A DNA stretch of 11,516 nt from DASSFZ01 sp036514635 (GTDB taxonomy: Bacteria; Chloroflexota; Anaerolineae; Fen-1058): the NCBI GenBank assembly GCA_036514635.1, contig DATBWU010000225.1, forward strand, positions 1 to 11,516. The letters are read 5' to 3'. A program made the position numbers and the translations under genes. Below, piece by piece: positions 1-6,428 of the stretch (positions are counted from its first letter, which is position 1; each line of letters starts with the position of its first letter). The notes beneath the pieces are model-generated. The model did not search any database and was not told the DNA's origin. It saw only the letters and a list, made by a program, of their open reading frames with translations.

Positions 1-35
1 CGTTCCGCTTCGGGAGAGGGGGCCGGGGGGTGAGG
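1..35. repeat. G-rich dispersed-repeat fragment at window edge
   Basis: The first 35 bases are a run of GGGAGAGGGGG and GGGGGGTGAGG type. This resembles one arm of a G-rich inverted repeat that I associate with intergenic spacers of Chloroflexota. Only one arm is visible, so the element is either truncated or continues left of the window. No coding potential is evident. Confidence 0.35.
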
Positions 36-38
36 CAA

Positions 39-66
39 TTACCGAATGCTCTCGTGATACTATAAA
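39..66 (+). promoter_or_regulatory. Possible sigma70-type promoter of the ABC importer
   Basis: TTACCG at 39-44 and TATAAA at 61-66 are separated by 16 bases and lie about 85 bases upstream of the binding-protein start. The -10 box is AT-rich within a GC-rich background. The -35 box is a weak match. This is a motif call only. Confidence 0.35.
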
Positions 67-151
67 CGGGGAGGTGTTCATCGCGCTCATTGTCCGTCAC
101 GCTCAGACCTGATCCGCTCTTATCACGTTACTTTCTCAGGAGGGGAAAGAC

Positions 152-1090
152 ATGTCTGCTTCGCTGAAGAGAACATCGCTGGTTGTGAGCCTGATGCTGA
201 TCGCCGCGCTGGTGCTGAGTGCGTGCCAGACCGCCGCTGCGCCGACCGCGACTCAAGCGCCGCAACCGACCACGGCTCCCGATCTGCTCGACGAAATCAA
301 AACGCGCGGCACGATTCGCATCTCGACCGACCTGAACTACGCACCGCAATCCTCAGGCGTTGACGGCGCGCCGCGCGCCGCAAATACCAAGTGCGGCCCG
401 GACGAGTTTACGTCCAACCAGGTCGAGGGATTCGACATTGACACGGCTAAAACGATCGCCGAGCGTCTGGGTGTGGAGGCATGCTTCGTGACTCCCTCGT
501 GGGACATCATCACAGCGGGCAATTGGGGCGGCCGGTGGGACATCAGTGTCGGCTCAATGACGATCACCAAGCCGCGCCAGCAGGTCTTGTGGTTCACACC
601 TGGCTACTACTTCACACCGGCGCAACTGGCCGCGACGCAGGACTCCGGTATCACCAAGATTCTAGACATCGCGGGCAAGCCGGTGTGCGTCGGCACGGCG
701 ACGACGTACGAGTTGTACCTGAAGGGCGATGATGTCGGCATCCCGGACTCGGACATCAAGGTACCGCCGCCGAAGGACGTGCAGGTCGTGTCGCTCGATA
801 CCGACGCGCTATGCGCGCAGGCGATCCAGGCCGGCCGCAAGGACTTCCTGGCGTTCATGACTTCCGGCACGGTCGTCGATCAGGCTATCGCGCAGGGTAT
901 TCCGGTCGTGAAAGTCGGCGGGCCGGCGTTCGTCGAGAACCTGGCCGTGGCGATCGACAAAGCCTCGCCCCAGGATCCGAAGAGCCTGCTCGACGCGATC
1001 AGCCAGATCGTCACCGACATGCACACCGATGGCACGCTGAAGGCGTCGTCGCTGAAGTGGTTCGGGGCCGATCTGACCACTGCGCCTTAA
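152..1090 (+). CDS. Polar amino acid ABC transporter substrate-binding lipoprotein
   Basis: A 312-residue periplasmic-binding-protein-fold protein (SBP family 3) that captures an amino acid outside the membrane and delivers it to the permease. Residues 1-25 form a lipoprotein signal peptide: basic start, hydrophobic core, and lipobox LSAC with lipidated Cys25. A T/A/P/Q-rich linker (26-43) follows. Family features are the early strand GTIRISTD (53-60), VEGFDIDTAKTIAERLG (91-107), the DISVGSMTITKPRQ segment (130-143) and the late DGTLKA region. Four mature cysteines (81, 111, 179, 221) could form disulfides. The ATG at 152 has a strong AGGAGG Shine-Dalgarno at 138-143. Permease and ATPase genes downstream support the role. 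Arg, Gln, His or a related ligand is plausible, but the sequence does not settle it. Confidence 0.93.
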   Translation: MSASLKRTSLVVSLMLIAALVLSACQTAAAPTATQAPQPTTAPDLLDEIKTRGTIRISTDLNYAPQSSGVDGAPRAANTKCGPDEFTSNQVEGFDIDTAKTIAERLGVEACFVTPSWDIITAGNWGGRWDISVGSMTITKPRQQVLWFTPGYYFTPAQLAATQDSGITKILDIAGKPVCVGTATTYELYLKGDDVGIPDSDIKVPPPKDVQVVSLDTDALCAQAIQAGRKDFLAFMTSGTVVDQAIAQGIPVVKVGGPAFVENLAVAIDKASPQDPKSLLDAISQIVTDMHTDGTLKASSLKWFGADLTTAP

Positions 1091-1405
1091 GAGCCTATCC
1101 GAAAACCTTGGAACGCGGACTTCAGTCCGCGCAGGCTGAAGCCTGCGATCCGGTCTTCGGATAGGTACCAAGAGCCTGTGGCTCTTCCGGATTCAACCGG
1201 AAGAGTCTCACCGCCAAGACGCCATCCCCTGAAGGGGACAAGCGAGCGCAAAGTGTTTGAACAACTTGGCGTCCGCCCGCCCCGTTTCTTTTTGCGGGGT
1301 CGCGCCTTCGCGGTTCCTGCGAAGCGTCCCGCCAAAGTCGGGAGAGCCATTGCCTCTAAGGCAGCGCATGGAAGCGGTCACCAGGCGATCGGGGCCGCTT
1401 CCATT
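1091..1405. repeat. Cluster of nested short palindromes between importer genes
   Basis: This gene-free stretch is a chain of inverted repeats. An outer 14-bp pair (1094-1107 with 1152-1165, one mismatch) encloses palindromes at 1115-1130 and 1131-1146. Hairpins follow at 1171-1185 and 1184-1203, then TCCCCTGAAGGGGA at 1225-1238, a CCCCG/CGGGG stem at 1280-1299, TGCCTCTAAGGCA at 1351-1363, and 10-bp arms at 1368-1377 and 1395-1404. The 1225-1238 hairpin seems to interrupt a longer repeat with the motifs CCGCCAAGACGCC and AACAACTTGGCGTC. The RNA should be heavily folded. It could attenuate or stabilise the binding-protein message relative to the permease message. Confidence 0.7.
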
Positions 1406-1431
1406 GCTTATCCCACTTCGGGAGATGACCT

Positions 1432-2277
1432 ATGGAAGCCGCCCAAGTTGCCGCCGGCGGGCCGACGCACGCCGAGCTGATTCTCCAACAGCAGGTGCGC
1501 GCCCAACGTGTCTTCAGCACCCAGGTCGTCATCTCCTGGATGGCCCTGCTGGGCCTGTTGGTCTTCATCTTCAGCGGCCAGCGAGTTCAGATCGGCCCGA
1601 TCGATATCCAGACCATCCAGCTGGACGCCGAGTTCATCAGTCGGGCGGCGCCGGTCATCAGCCAGGGCGCGCTTCTGACATTGGAGATTTCGCTCACGTC
1701 GATCTTCTTCGCCAGCGTGCTGGCGCTGCTCACCGCGCTGGGCCGCCTGTCGCGCATCGCGCCGATCTACGCGCTGGCGACGTTCTACGTCTCGCTGATT
1801 CGGGGCACGCCCCTGTTGCTCCAGATTGTGTTCTTGTTTCTGGGACTGCCGCGCATGGGCATCAACCTGTCCGGGCCGACGATCGGCGTTGTCGCGCTGT
1901 CGCTCAACTACGGCGCGTATATGAGCGAGATTTTCCGCGCAGGCATTCAGAGCGTGGGCAAAGGCCAGCGCGAAGCCGCGCTGGCGCTGGGCATGACCCA
2001 ATCACAACTCATGCGCCGTATTATCTTGCCCCAAGCGCTGCGCGTGGTGATTCCCCCCACCGGCAACGAGTTCATCGCCATGCTCAAAGATTCGTCGCTG
2101 GCGTCCATCACCGGCTTCGTCCACGAGCTGGCCTGGCTGGGGCAAAACCTGGGCCGGCGCGAGTTCCGCAGCCTGGAAGCGCTGATCGTCGTCGCGCTGT
2201 GGTACTGGGGCATGACGATCGTGTTCTCGTGGCTGCAATCACAACTGGAGAAGCGCATGTCGCGCGGAGAGCGGTGA
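1432..2277 (+). CDS. Amino acid ABC transporter permease
   Basis: A 281-residue inner-membrane permease of the His/Glu/Gln/Arg/opine type, which forms the translocation channel. One hydrophobic segment at about 32-48 precedes the core domain starting near residue 76 (SQGALLTLEISLTS). The core has several membrane helices, the family signature RGTPLLLQ (124-131), and the cytoplasmic EAA coupling loop EAALALGMTQSQLMRRIILP (181-200) that contacts the ATPase. With only one permease gene, a homodimer is likely. The ATG at 1432 follows GGGAGA at suitable spacing. The stop sits 2 bases before the ATPase start, so the two are probably translationally coupled. Longer in-frame starts upstream would read through the repeat cluster and are not credible. 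Confidence 0.94.
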   Translation: MEAAQVAAGGPTHAELILQQQVRAQRVFSTQVVISWMALLGLLVFIFSGQRVQIGPIDIQTIQLDAEFISRAAPVISQGALLTLEISLTSIFFASVLALLTALGRLSRIAPIYALATFYVSLIRGTPLLLQIVFLFLGLPRMGINLSGPTIGVVALSLNYGAYMSEIFRAGIQSVGKGQREAALALGMTQSQLMRRIILPQALRVVIPPTGNEFIAMLKDSSLASITGFVHELAWLGQNLGRREFRSLEALIVVALWYWGMTIVFSWLQSQLEKRMSRGER

Positions 2278-2279
2278 GC

Positions 2280-3074
2280 ATGACACCGATCGTTCGGGTC
2301 ACCCACCTGGACAAGCACTTCGGCCCGCTGCACGTTCTCAAGGATGTGTCGCTGACCATCGAGCCGCGCGAAGTGGTGTGCGTCATCGGCCGATCCGGCT
2401 CCGGCAAATCGACGCTGCTGCGCTGCATCAACTTCCTGGAGCAGCCGACGCAAGGCACAGTCGAAGTCGACACGCTGGTGGTCGCCGTCGATCGGCATCG
2501 CCTGACTGACGAGCAGAAGCGCATCATCCGCCACATCCGGCTGCGCACGGGGATGGTATTTCAGGAGTTCAACCTGTTTCCGCACCTCAGCGTGATCGAC
2601 AACCTGATCGAAGCGCCGATCACGGTGAAGGGCATGAAACGCGAGGACGCCGTCGCGCTCGCCGAGCAATACTTGGACAAGGTCGGGCTGATGAGCAAAC
2701 GCGACGAGTACCCCGCGCGGTTGTCGGGCGGGCAGAAACAGCGTGTGGCGATCGCCCGCGCGCTGACGATGCAGCCGGAAGTGATGCTGTTCGACGAGCC
2801 GACCTCGGCGCTCGACCCCGAACTGATCGGCGAAGTGCTGGAAGTGATGAAGCAGTTGGCGCGCGAAGGCAAGACCATGTTGGTCGTCACACACGAGATG
2901 GGTTTCGCGGGCGAGGTGGCCGATCGCATTATCTTCATGGACGATGGCCGCATCGTCGAGGAAGGCCCACCGGAGCAAATCTTCAGCGCGCCGTCCGATC
3001 CACGCACACGCCAGTTCCTCGACCGGCTGCTGCGCACCGGCAAGGACGAAGGACCAAAGACCAAAGACGAATGA
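2280..3074 (+). CDS. Amino acid ABC transporter ATP-binding protein
   Basis: A 264-residue cytoplasmic ATPase powering the importer. Walker A is GRSGSGKST (37-45), Q-loop Gln95, signature LSGGQKQ (148-154), Walker B with VMLFDEP (168-174), and switch His205. Length and motifs fit the polar amino acid ATPase family. The ATG at 2280 starts 2 bases after the permease stop. The last residues, about 255-264 (KDEGPKTKDE), are encoded by the left arm of an AAGGACGAAGGACC-type repeat that continues into the spacer. The native C-terminus was therefore probably near LRTG and has been extended by a repeat. The nucleotide-binding core is untouched, so the enzyme should work. Confidence 0.95.
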   Translation: MTPIVRVTHLDKHFGPLHVLKDVSLTIEPREVVCVIGRSGSGKSTLLRCINFLEQPTQGTVEVDTLVVAVDRHRLTDEQKRIIRHIRLRTGMVFQEFNLFPHLSVIDNLIEAPITVKGMKREDAVALAEQYLDKVGLMSKRDEYPARLSGGQKQRVAIARALTMQPEVMLFDEPTSALDPELIGEVLEVMKQLAREGKTMLVVTHEMGFAGEVADRIIFMDDGRIVEEGPPEQIFSAPSDPRTRQFLDRLLRTGKDEGPKTKDE

Positions 3075-3145
3075 TCTTCGTCCTTCATCCTTCGTCCTTT
3101 GTCGTTCGTCCTTCGTCATCCATCCTTTGTCGTCCATCAAGGAAA
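3042..3145. repeat. CTTCGTCC/GGACGAAG inverted and tandem repeat
   Basis: Units of GGACGAAGGACC and CAAAGACGAA are followed by many complementary CTTCGTCCTT, CCTTTGTCG and similar units. Together they form a long imperfect inverted repeat around position 3074. The left arm is translated as the ATPase tail and supplies its stop codon. The right arm fills most of the spacer up to the next ribosome binding site. The repeat may fold as a terminator-like hairpin, but it lacks a U tract. Confidence 0.6.
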
Positions 3146-3153
3146 AGCACACA

Positions 3154-4485
3154 GTGTCCGACAGCGTCCACGATCTCCTGATTCGCGGTATCGCCGCCGC
3201 CAAGGCCAAAGATTACAAGGAAGCGCAATTCTACCTGGAATGGGTTCTGCGCCTTCCCGATGCCAGCTTCGATCAAAAAGCCGAAGCCTGGTTGTGGCTC
3301 AGCCAGACCACCGATGACCCGGCCAGGCGGCGCGACTGTTTAGAAAACGTGCTGGCGATCGACCCCAGTCACCCCATGGCCCGGCGCGGCCTGGCGATCC
3401 TCGACGGGAAACTGAAGCCGGAAGACCAGATCGATCATCGCCAGCCAGTGAAACCCGTCCAGCCTAGCGCGACGCCCGACGCTTCGAGCGTGCGGCGCTA
3501 CGTGTGCCCCAAGTGCGGCGGCAAGATGACCTTTGACGCGAACCGCCGCGCGCTGACCTGCACCTATTGCGGCAACCGGATGTGGGAGTACGAAGCGATC
3601 CAGCAGGGCGCGCTCGTGCAAGAACAAGACTTCGCCGCGACGCTGCCCACCGCCCCAGCGCAGCGTTGGGAGCTCCCCATCGAACGCATCTTGACCTGCC
3701 AGAGCTGCGGCGCGATCTTCACACTGCCGCCGGGCCAGGTCACCGGCGCGTGTCCCTTCTGCGCCTCCGCGCACCTCGTCGCATCCGGCAAAGCGCGCGA
3801 GTTGATCCAGCCCGGCGGCGTGCTGCCCTTCCAGTTCGACGTCGATCGCGCCCGAAAGATCATCCGCGACTGGCTCGAACGGCAGCGCTTCCGGCCCGAC
3901 GATCTGGACGAACGGGCCGCGATCGAATCGCCGCGCGGCGTGTACCTGCCCTACTGGACCTTCGACGTGGGCGGCGAGGTGAAGTGGCGCGGGCTGGTGC
4001 AGGAGGGATCGGGGCAGAACGCGCGCTGGGTCCCGCGCACCGGCAGCCACATCGTCTACCACAACGACCTGCTCGTGACGGGCACGCATTCGCTGTCGCT
4101 CGACTTGCTGAACCGCCTGGCCGACTTCGATACCGACGCGATCGTGCCCTACACGCACGACGCAATCGCCGGCTGGTCGACCGAGGTGTACCAGGTTTCG
4201 ATGGCCGACGCCTCGCTCGTCGCGCGCCAGCGCGCCTTCCGCGAAGCCAAGACGCACATCACGGACCTCTCGCTTGGAGGTGAAAGTGTGCAAGACCTGA
4301 CGGTGAGCAGCCTCGGCCTGGTCATCGAATCGTTCAAGCTGGTTTTGCTGCCGGTATGGATCGCAGGTTATCGCTACAAAGGGAAACGTCATGCGCTGGT
4401 CGTGAACGGCCAGTCGGGCAACATCGTGGGCGACGTGCCGCGCAGCGGGTTTCAGAAATTGATGGCCGGTCTATTTGGAGATTGA
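3154..4485 (+). CDS. TPR-like protein with two zinc ribbons, function unknown
   Basis: A 443-residue protein. Residues 1-85 look like a helical TPR-type region (AKAKDYKEAQFYLEWVL, DDPARRRDCLENVLAIDPSHP). A Pro-rich linker leads to zinc ribbon 1 (Cys118, 121, 136, 139) and zinc ribbon 2 (Cys182, 185, 200, 203). The C-terminal half has LPYWTFDVGGEVKWRG (265-280) and LPVWIAGYRYKGKRH...VVNGQSGNIVGDVP (399-429). This W/Y/GK/VNG.(S/T)G arrangement recurs in uncharacterised bacterial zinc-ribbon proteins sometimes mislabelled as helicase-like. No ATPase motif or clear transmembrane helix is visible. The GTG at 3154 is chosen because AAGGA lies 10 bases upstream and earlier starts fall within the repeat. 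It abuts the DDAH-like gene, so co-expression is likely. The role is unknown. Confidence 0.8.
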   Translation: MSDSVHDLLIRGIAAAKAKDYKEAQFYLEWVLRLPDASFDQKAEAWLWLSQTTDDPARRRDCLENVLAIDPSHPMARRGLAILDGKLKPEDQIDHRQPVKPVQPSATPDASSVRRYVCPKCGGKMTFDANRRALTCTYCGNRMWEYEAIQQGALVQEQDFAATLPTAPAQRWELPIERILTCQSCGAIFTLPPGQVTGACPFCASAHLVASGKARELIQPGGVLPFQFDVDRARKIIRDWLERQRFRPDDLDERAAIESPRGVYLPYWTFDVGGEVKWRGLVQEGSGQNARWVPRTGSHIVYHNDLLVTGTHSLSLDLLNRLADFDTDAIVPYTHDAIAGWSTEVYQVSMADASLVARQRAFREAKTHITDLSLGGESVQDLTVSSLGLVIESFKLVLLPVWIAGYRYKGKRHALVVNGQSGNIVGDVPRSGFQKLMAGLFGD

Positions 4486-5235
4486 ATGCCCGCTCACGCG
4501 ATGGTCCGCCCGCCAGGCGATTCCTACCCCGACGCGCTCACGCGCCTCAACCCTCCGCCGCCGATCGACATGACACTGGCCCGCGAGCAACATCGCGCTT
4601 ACGTCACCGCGCTGCGCGCCTGCGGGCTGGACGTGATCGAGCTGCCGCCCGATCCCGATCATCCCGATGCCGTCTTCGTGCAAGACCCGGTTCTGGTCAT
4701 CGACAACCGCGCCATCGTGACCCGATCGGCAGCCGCTTCGCGCCGGGGCGAGGCCGCTGCGCTGATCGCGATCCTCAAGCGCCACATGCCCGTGACCGAA
4801 CTCCGCGATCCGGCGACGGTCGACGGCGGCGACGTGCTGATCGCCGATCGGCGCGTGTACGTGGGGCTGTCCACGCGATCGAATCGCGAAGCCTGCATGC
4901 AGTTGGCCGAGATCACCGACTTGCCGGTCGAAGGCGTGCCACTGCCTGACGATCTGCTGCACCTGCTCAGCGGGTGTACTTATCTCGGTGCGAATCGCCT
5001 GCTCGTCGTGAGATCGCTCGCGCCCGCCTTTCCTCAATTCGAGCACATTCTCGTGCCGGATGAAGAAGCCGTGGCCGCGAACGTGCTGATCCTCGACCGG
5101 CACGCAATCGTCCCTGCCGGATACCCGCGCGTCGCCGCGCTCGTCGAACGCTGCGGCTTCAGTGTGCACGGGGTGCCCAGCAGCGAGTACGAGAAGCGCG
5201 ACGGCGGCGTGACGTGCAAGGCGTTGTTATTCTGA
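4486..5235 (+). CDS. Dimethylarginine dimethylaminohydrolase (dimethylargininase) family protein
   Basis: A 249-residue pentein-fold hydrolase. Family members hydrolyse N-omega-methylated arginines to citrulline plus methylamines; relatives act on arginine or other guanidines. Matches to the family are PDAVFVQDP (60-68), VDGGDVLIADRRVYVGLSTR (112-131), LHLLSG with probable catalytic His159, and GGVTCKALLF with nucleophile Cys244 near the C-terminus. Asp113 fits the catalytic acidic position of the mammalian-type DGGDV motif. One oddity is Gln66, where remembered family sequences usually have Glu (FVED). The ATG directly follows the TGA of the preceding gene, with GGAG at 4476-4479 inside that gene's end, so translational coupling is likely. 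An amino acid importer upstream makes guanidino-amino acid uptake plausible, but this is inference. Confidence 0.85.
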   Translation: MPAHAMVRPPGDSYPDALTRLNPPPPIDMTLAREQHRAYVTALRACGLDVIELPPDPDHPDAVFVQDPVLVIDNRAIVTRSAAASRRGEAAALIAILKRHMPVTELRDPATVDGGDVLIADRRVYVGLSTRSNREACMQLAEITDLPVEGVPLPDDLLHLLSGCTYLGANRLLVVRSLAPAFPQFEHILVPDEEAVAANVLILDRHAIVPAGYPRVAALVERCGFSVHGVPSSEYEKRDGGVTCKALLF

Positions 5236-5240
5236 GGATT

Positions 5241-5303
5241 CACCACAAAGACACCAGGACACGAAGCAAATGGAATGTCTTGGTGTCTTTGTGCCTTTGT
5301 GGT
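5241..5303. repeat. ACCACAAAGACACC inverted repeat
   Basis: The left arm (ACCACAAAGACACCA, from 5242) and right arm (TGGTGTCTTTGTGCCTTTGTGGT, to 5303) form an imperfect inverted repeat of about 62 bp. It is AT-richer than its surroundings. It fills the spacer between the DDAH-like gene and the small cysteine protein. It resembles dispersed repeats I know from Chloroflexota spacers. Confidence 0.65.
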
Positions 5304-5311
5304 TATCAATC

Positions 5312-5521
5312 ATGCGTGACGAATCAGAAGAAGCGTGGGAGATGCAAGAAGAGTTCGATCCGGTTGGGCTGTGCCGGACGTGCCGCCACGCGAGGAGCAT
5401 CACCACGCCGCGCGGCAGCACCTTCTACTTGTGCCGCCTGTCCGAGACCGATGCGCGCTTTGCGAAGTACCCGCGACTGCCGGTGATGCAGTGTGCAGGA
5501 TACAAAGAGGAGTCAGGGTGA
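5312..5521 (+). CDS. Small four-cysteine protein, probably metal-binding
   Basis: A 69-residue hypothetical protein. The core is LCRTCRHARSITTPRGSTFY followed by LCRLSETDARF and YPRLPVMQCAGY. Cys21, 24, 41 and 61 are spaced like a small zinc- or iron-binding fold (CX2C, X16, C, X19, C). The conserved-looking R/P/Y pattern around the last Cys argues for a real gene. I associate similar mini-proteins with Chloroflexota and actinobacteria, without a known function. The start is uncertain. ATG 5312 lies just after the repeat with no good Shine-Dalgarno. ATG 5342 (MQEEFDPVG) would remove ten acidic residues and keep all cysteines. Confidence 0.72.
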   Translation: MRDESEEAWEMQEEFDPVGLCRTCRHARSITTPRGSTFYLCRLSETDARFAKYPRLPVMQCAGYKEESG

Positions 5522-5550
5522 TCGGCACTTTCGCAAGTGCCGGTCACCTG
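5514..5550. terminator. Bidirectional hairpin overlapping two convergent stop codons
   Basis: A perfect 8-bp stem, CGGCACTT (5523-5530) with AAGTGCCG (5535-5542), encloses the loop TCGC. With one bulge and one mismatch the stem extends to about 16 bp (5514-5550). The TGA of the small protein (5519-5521) and the TGA of pgl on the other strand (5544-5546) both fall in the stem. The placement between convergent genes suits a shared terminator. On + there is a short TTTT soon after; on - there is no U tract. Confidence 0.5.
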
Positions 5551-6314
5551 TTTTGAAGACGCGCGCCCGCTGCCCGATCGACCAGCCACGTCAACTGGCC
5601 GCTCACCGGCTTGGCGATCTGCGCTGGAAGCACGTCGGGCTTGAGCGCGCCTTCGAGGACGGCCCGCAGCACGTCCGCTTTGTCCGCTCCGGCGACCATG
5701 AACAGGACGTGCGCAGCAGCATTGACCAACAGCGGCGTGAAGGTGAGACGTTTCGCGCTCGACTTGGGGACGGAACTCGCGACGACTAACCGCACGCGCG
5801 CGTGAAGCGCCGGCGACCCCGGAAACAGCGAGGCCGTGTGGCCGTCCGGCCCCATGCCCAACAGAATCAAATCGAAGGATGGAGTGCCGGCTGAAGCCGG
5901 CATTCCGGGGCCGGCTGAAGGCGGCGCTCCGATTTCGCGCCGAATGGCTTGCTCGTATTCGAGCGCTGCCTGCTCCGGGTTCGTCTCGCCCCGCAATCGA
6001 TGCACATTGCCCGCCGGAATCGGCACTTTCGAAAGCAGCGTTTCGTTCGCCAGGCGAAAGTTGCTGTCGGGATGATCGGGCGGCACGCAGCGCTCGTCGC
6101 TCCAGAAGACGATCGTCTGATCCCACTCGACCCGGCCACGATACGCGTCGCTCGCCAGCAGCGCGAATAGCGCGCGCGGTGTCGATCCACCTGACAGTGC
6201 TATGATGAAGCGTCCCTGCGCGGCGATGGCCCGGCGAGCCACCTCCGCCACGCGATCCGCGGCCTCACGCGCAACGGCATTCAGATCGGGCAAGACGACA
6301 ATCTCACGATCCAT
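5544..6314 (-). CDS. pgl: 6-phosphogluconolactonase
   Basis: A 256-residue cytosolic enzyme that hydrolyses 6-phosphogluconolactone to 6-phosphogluconate in the oxidative pentose phosphate pathway. Family motifs are LSGGSTPRALF (40-50), FWSDERCVPPDHPDSN (70-85), FDLILLGMGPDGHTASLFPG (147-166) and KRLTFTPLLVNAA (188-200). ATG 6314 is chosen because GGGGGAAA precedes it. The next upstream ATG (6338) lies within a repeat. Residues 129-146 form an unusual Pro/Ala/Ser/Gly insert just before FDLILLG, encoded by a palindromic repeat that keeps the frame. It is the last gene of the rpiB-tal-pgl cluster and follows tal after a repeat-filled spacer. Confidence 0.93.
   Translation of the reverse strand: MDREIVVLPDLNAVAREAADRVAEVARRAIAAQGRFIIALSGGSTPRALFALLASDAYRGRVEWDQTIVFWSDERCVPPDHPDSNFRLANETLLSKVPIPAGNVHRLRGETNPEQAALEYEQAIRREIGAPPSAGPGMPASAGTPSFDLILLGMGPDGHTASLFPGSPALHARVRLVVASSVPKSSAKRLTFTPLLVNAAAHVLFMVAGADKADVLRAVLEGALKPDVLPAQIAKPVSGQLTWLVDRAAGARLQNR
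5885..5925. repeat. REP-like palindrome embedded in the pgl coding region
   Basis: The perfect palindrome TGCCGGCTGAAGCCGGCA (5885-5902, 7-bp arms, TGAA loop) is followed by a second imperfect copy GCCGGCTGAAGGCGGC (5910-5925). The core GGCTGAAGCC also occurs in the spacer palindrome at 1131-1146. On the coding strand it is read as the PPSAGPGMPASAG segment of pgl. Confidence 0.65.
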
Positions 6315-6330
6315 TGTTTCCCCCGTTTCA

Positions 6331-6424
6331 CCTGTCATTCTGAGGCGTGAAGCGCCGAAGAATCTCTTCGTCCGTGTTGAAAAGCGAGGTTCTTCGCTCG
6401 CTGCGCTCGCTCAGAATGACAGTC
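6331..6424. repeat. CTGTCATTCTGA terminal inverted repeat element
   Basis: CTGTCATTCTGA at 6332-6343 pairs with TCAGAATGACAG at 6411-6422. The roughly 68-bp interior contains further imperfect palindromes (CGAAGAATCTCTTCG and a CGCTCGCTGCGCTCGC run). The element fills the spacer between tal and pgl. A transcript crossing it would form a long stem that might modulate pgl expression. Confidence 0.65.
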
Positions 6425-6428
6425 AGGT

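Noticed and set aside
1091..1405. CRISPR array
   Set aside because: The repeated units are different palindromes without a constant repeat and regular spacers, and no cas gene is nearby.
1257..2279. In-frame upstream extension of the ABC ATPase frame
   Set aside because: The frame is open by chance through the permease gene. The ATPase motifs begin only after 2280, and that start fits the permease stop.
3042..3145. Rho-independent terminator after the ATPase
   Set aside because: The inverted repeat is long and imperfect and has no U tract. It is better described as a dispersed repeat.
1947..3209. Long minus-strand open frame (about 420 codons) opposite the permease and ATPase genes
   Set aside because: It lies antisense to two clear ABC genes. 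Its residues are rich in H, R, Q and D as expected from an antisense reading of GC-rich codons, and no domain is recognisable.
3340..4392. Long minus-strand open frame opposite the zinc-ribbon gene
   Set aside because: It is antisense to a gene with clear cysteine motifs, and its composition is typical of a shadow frame.
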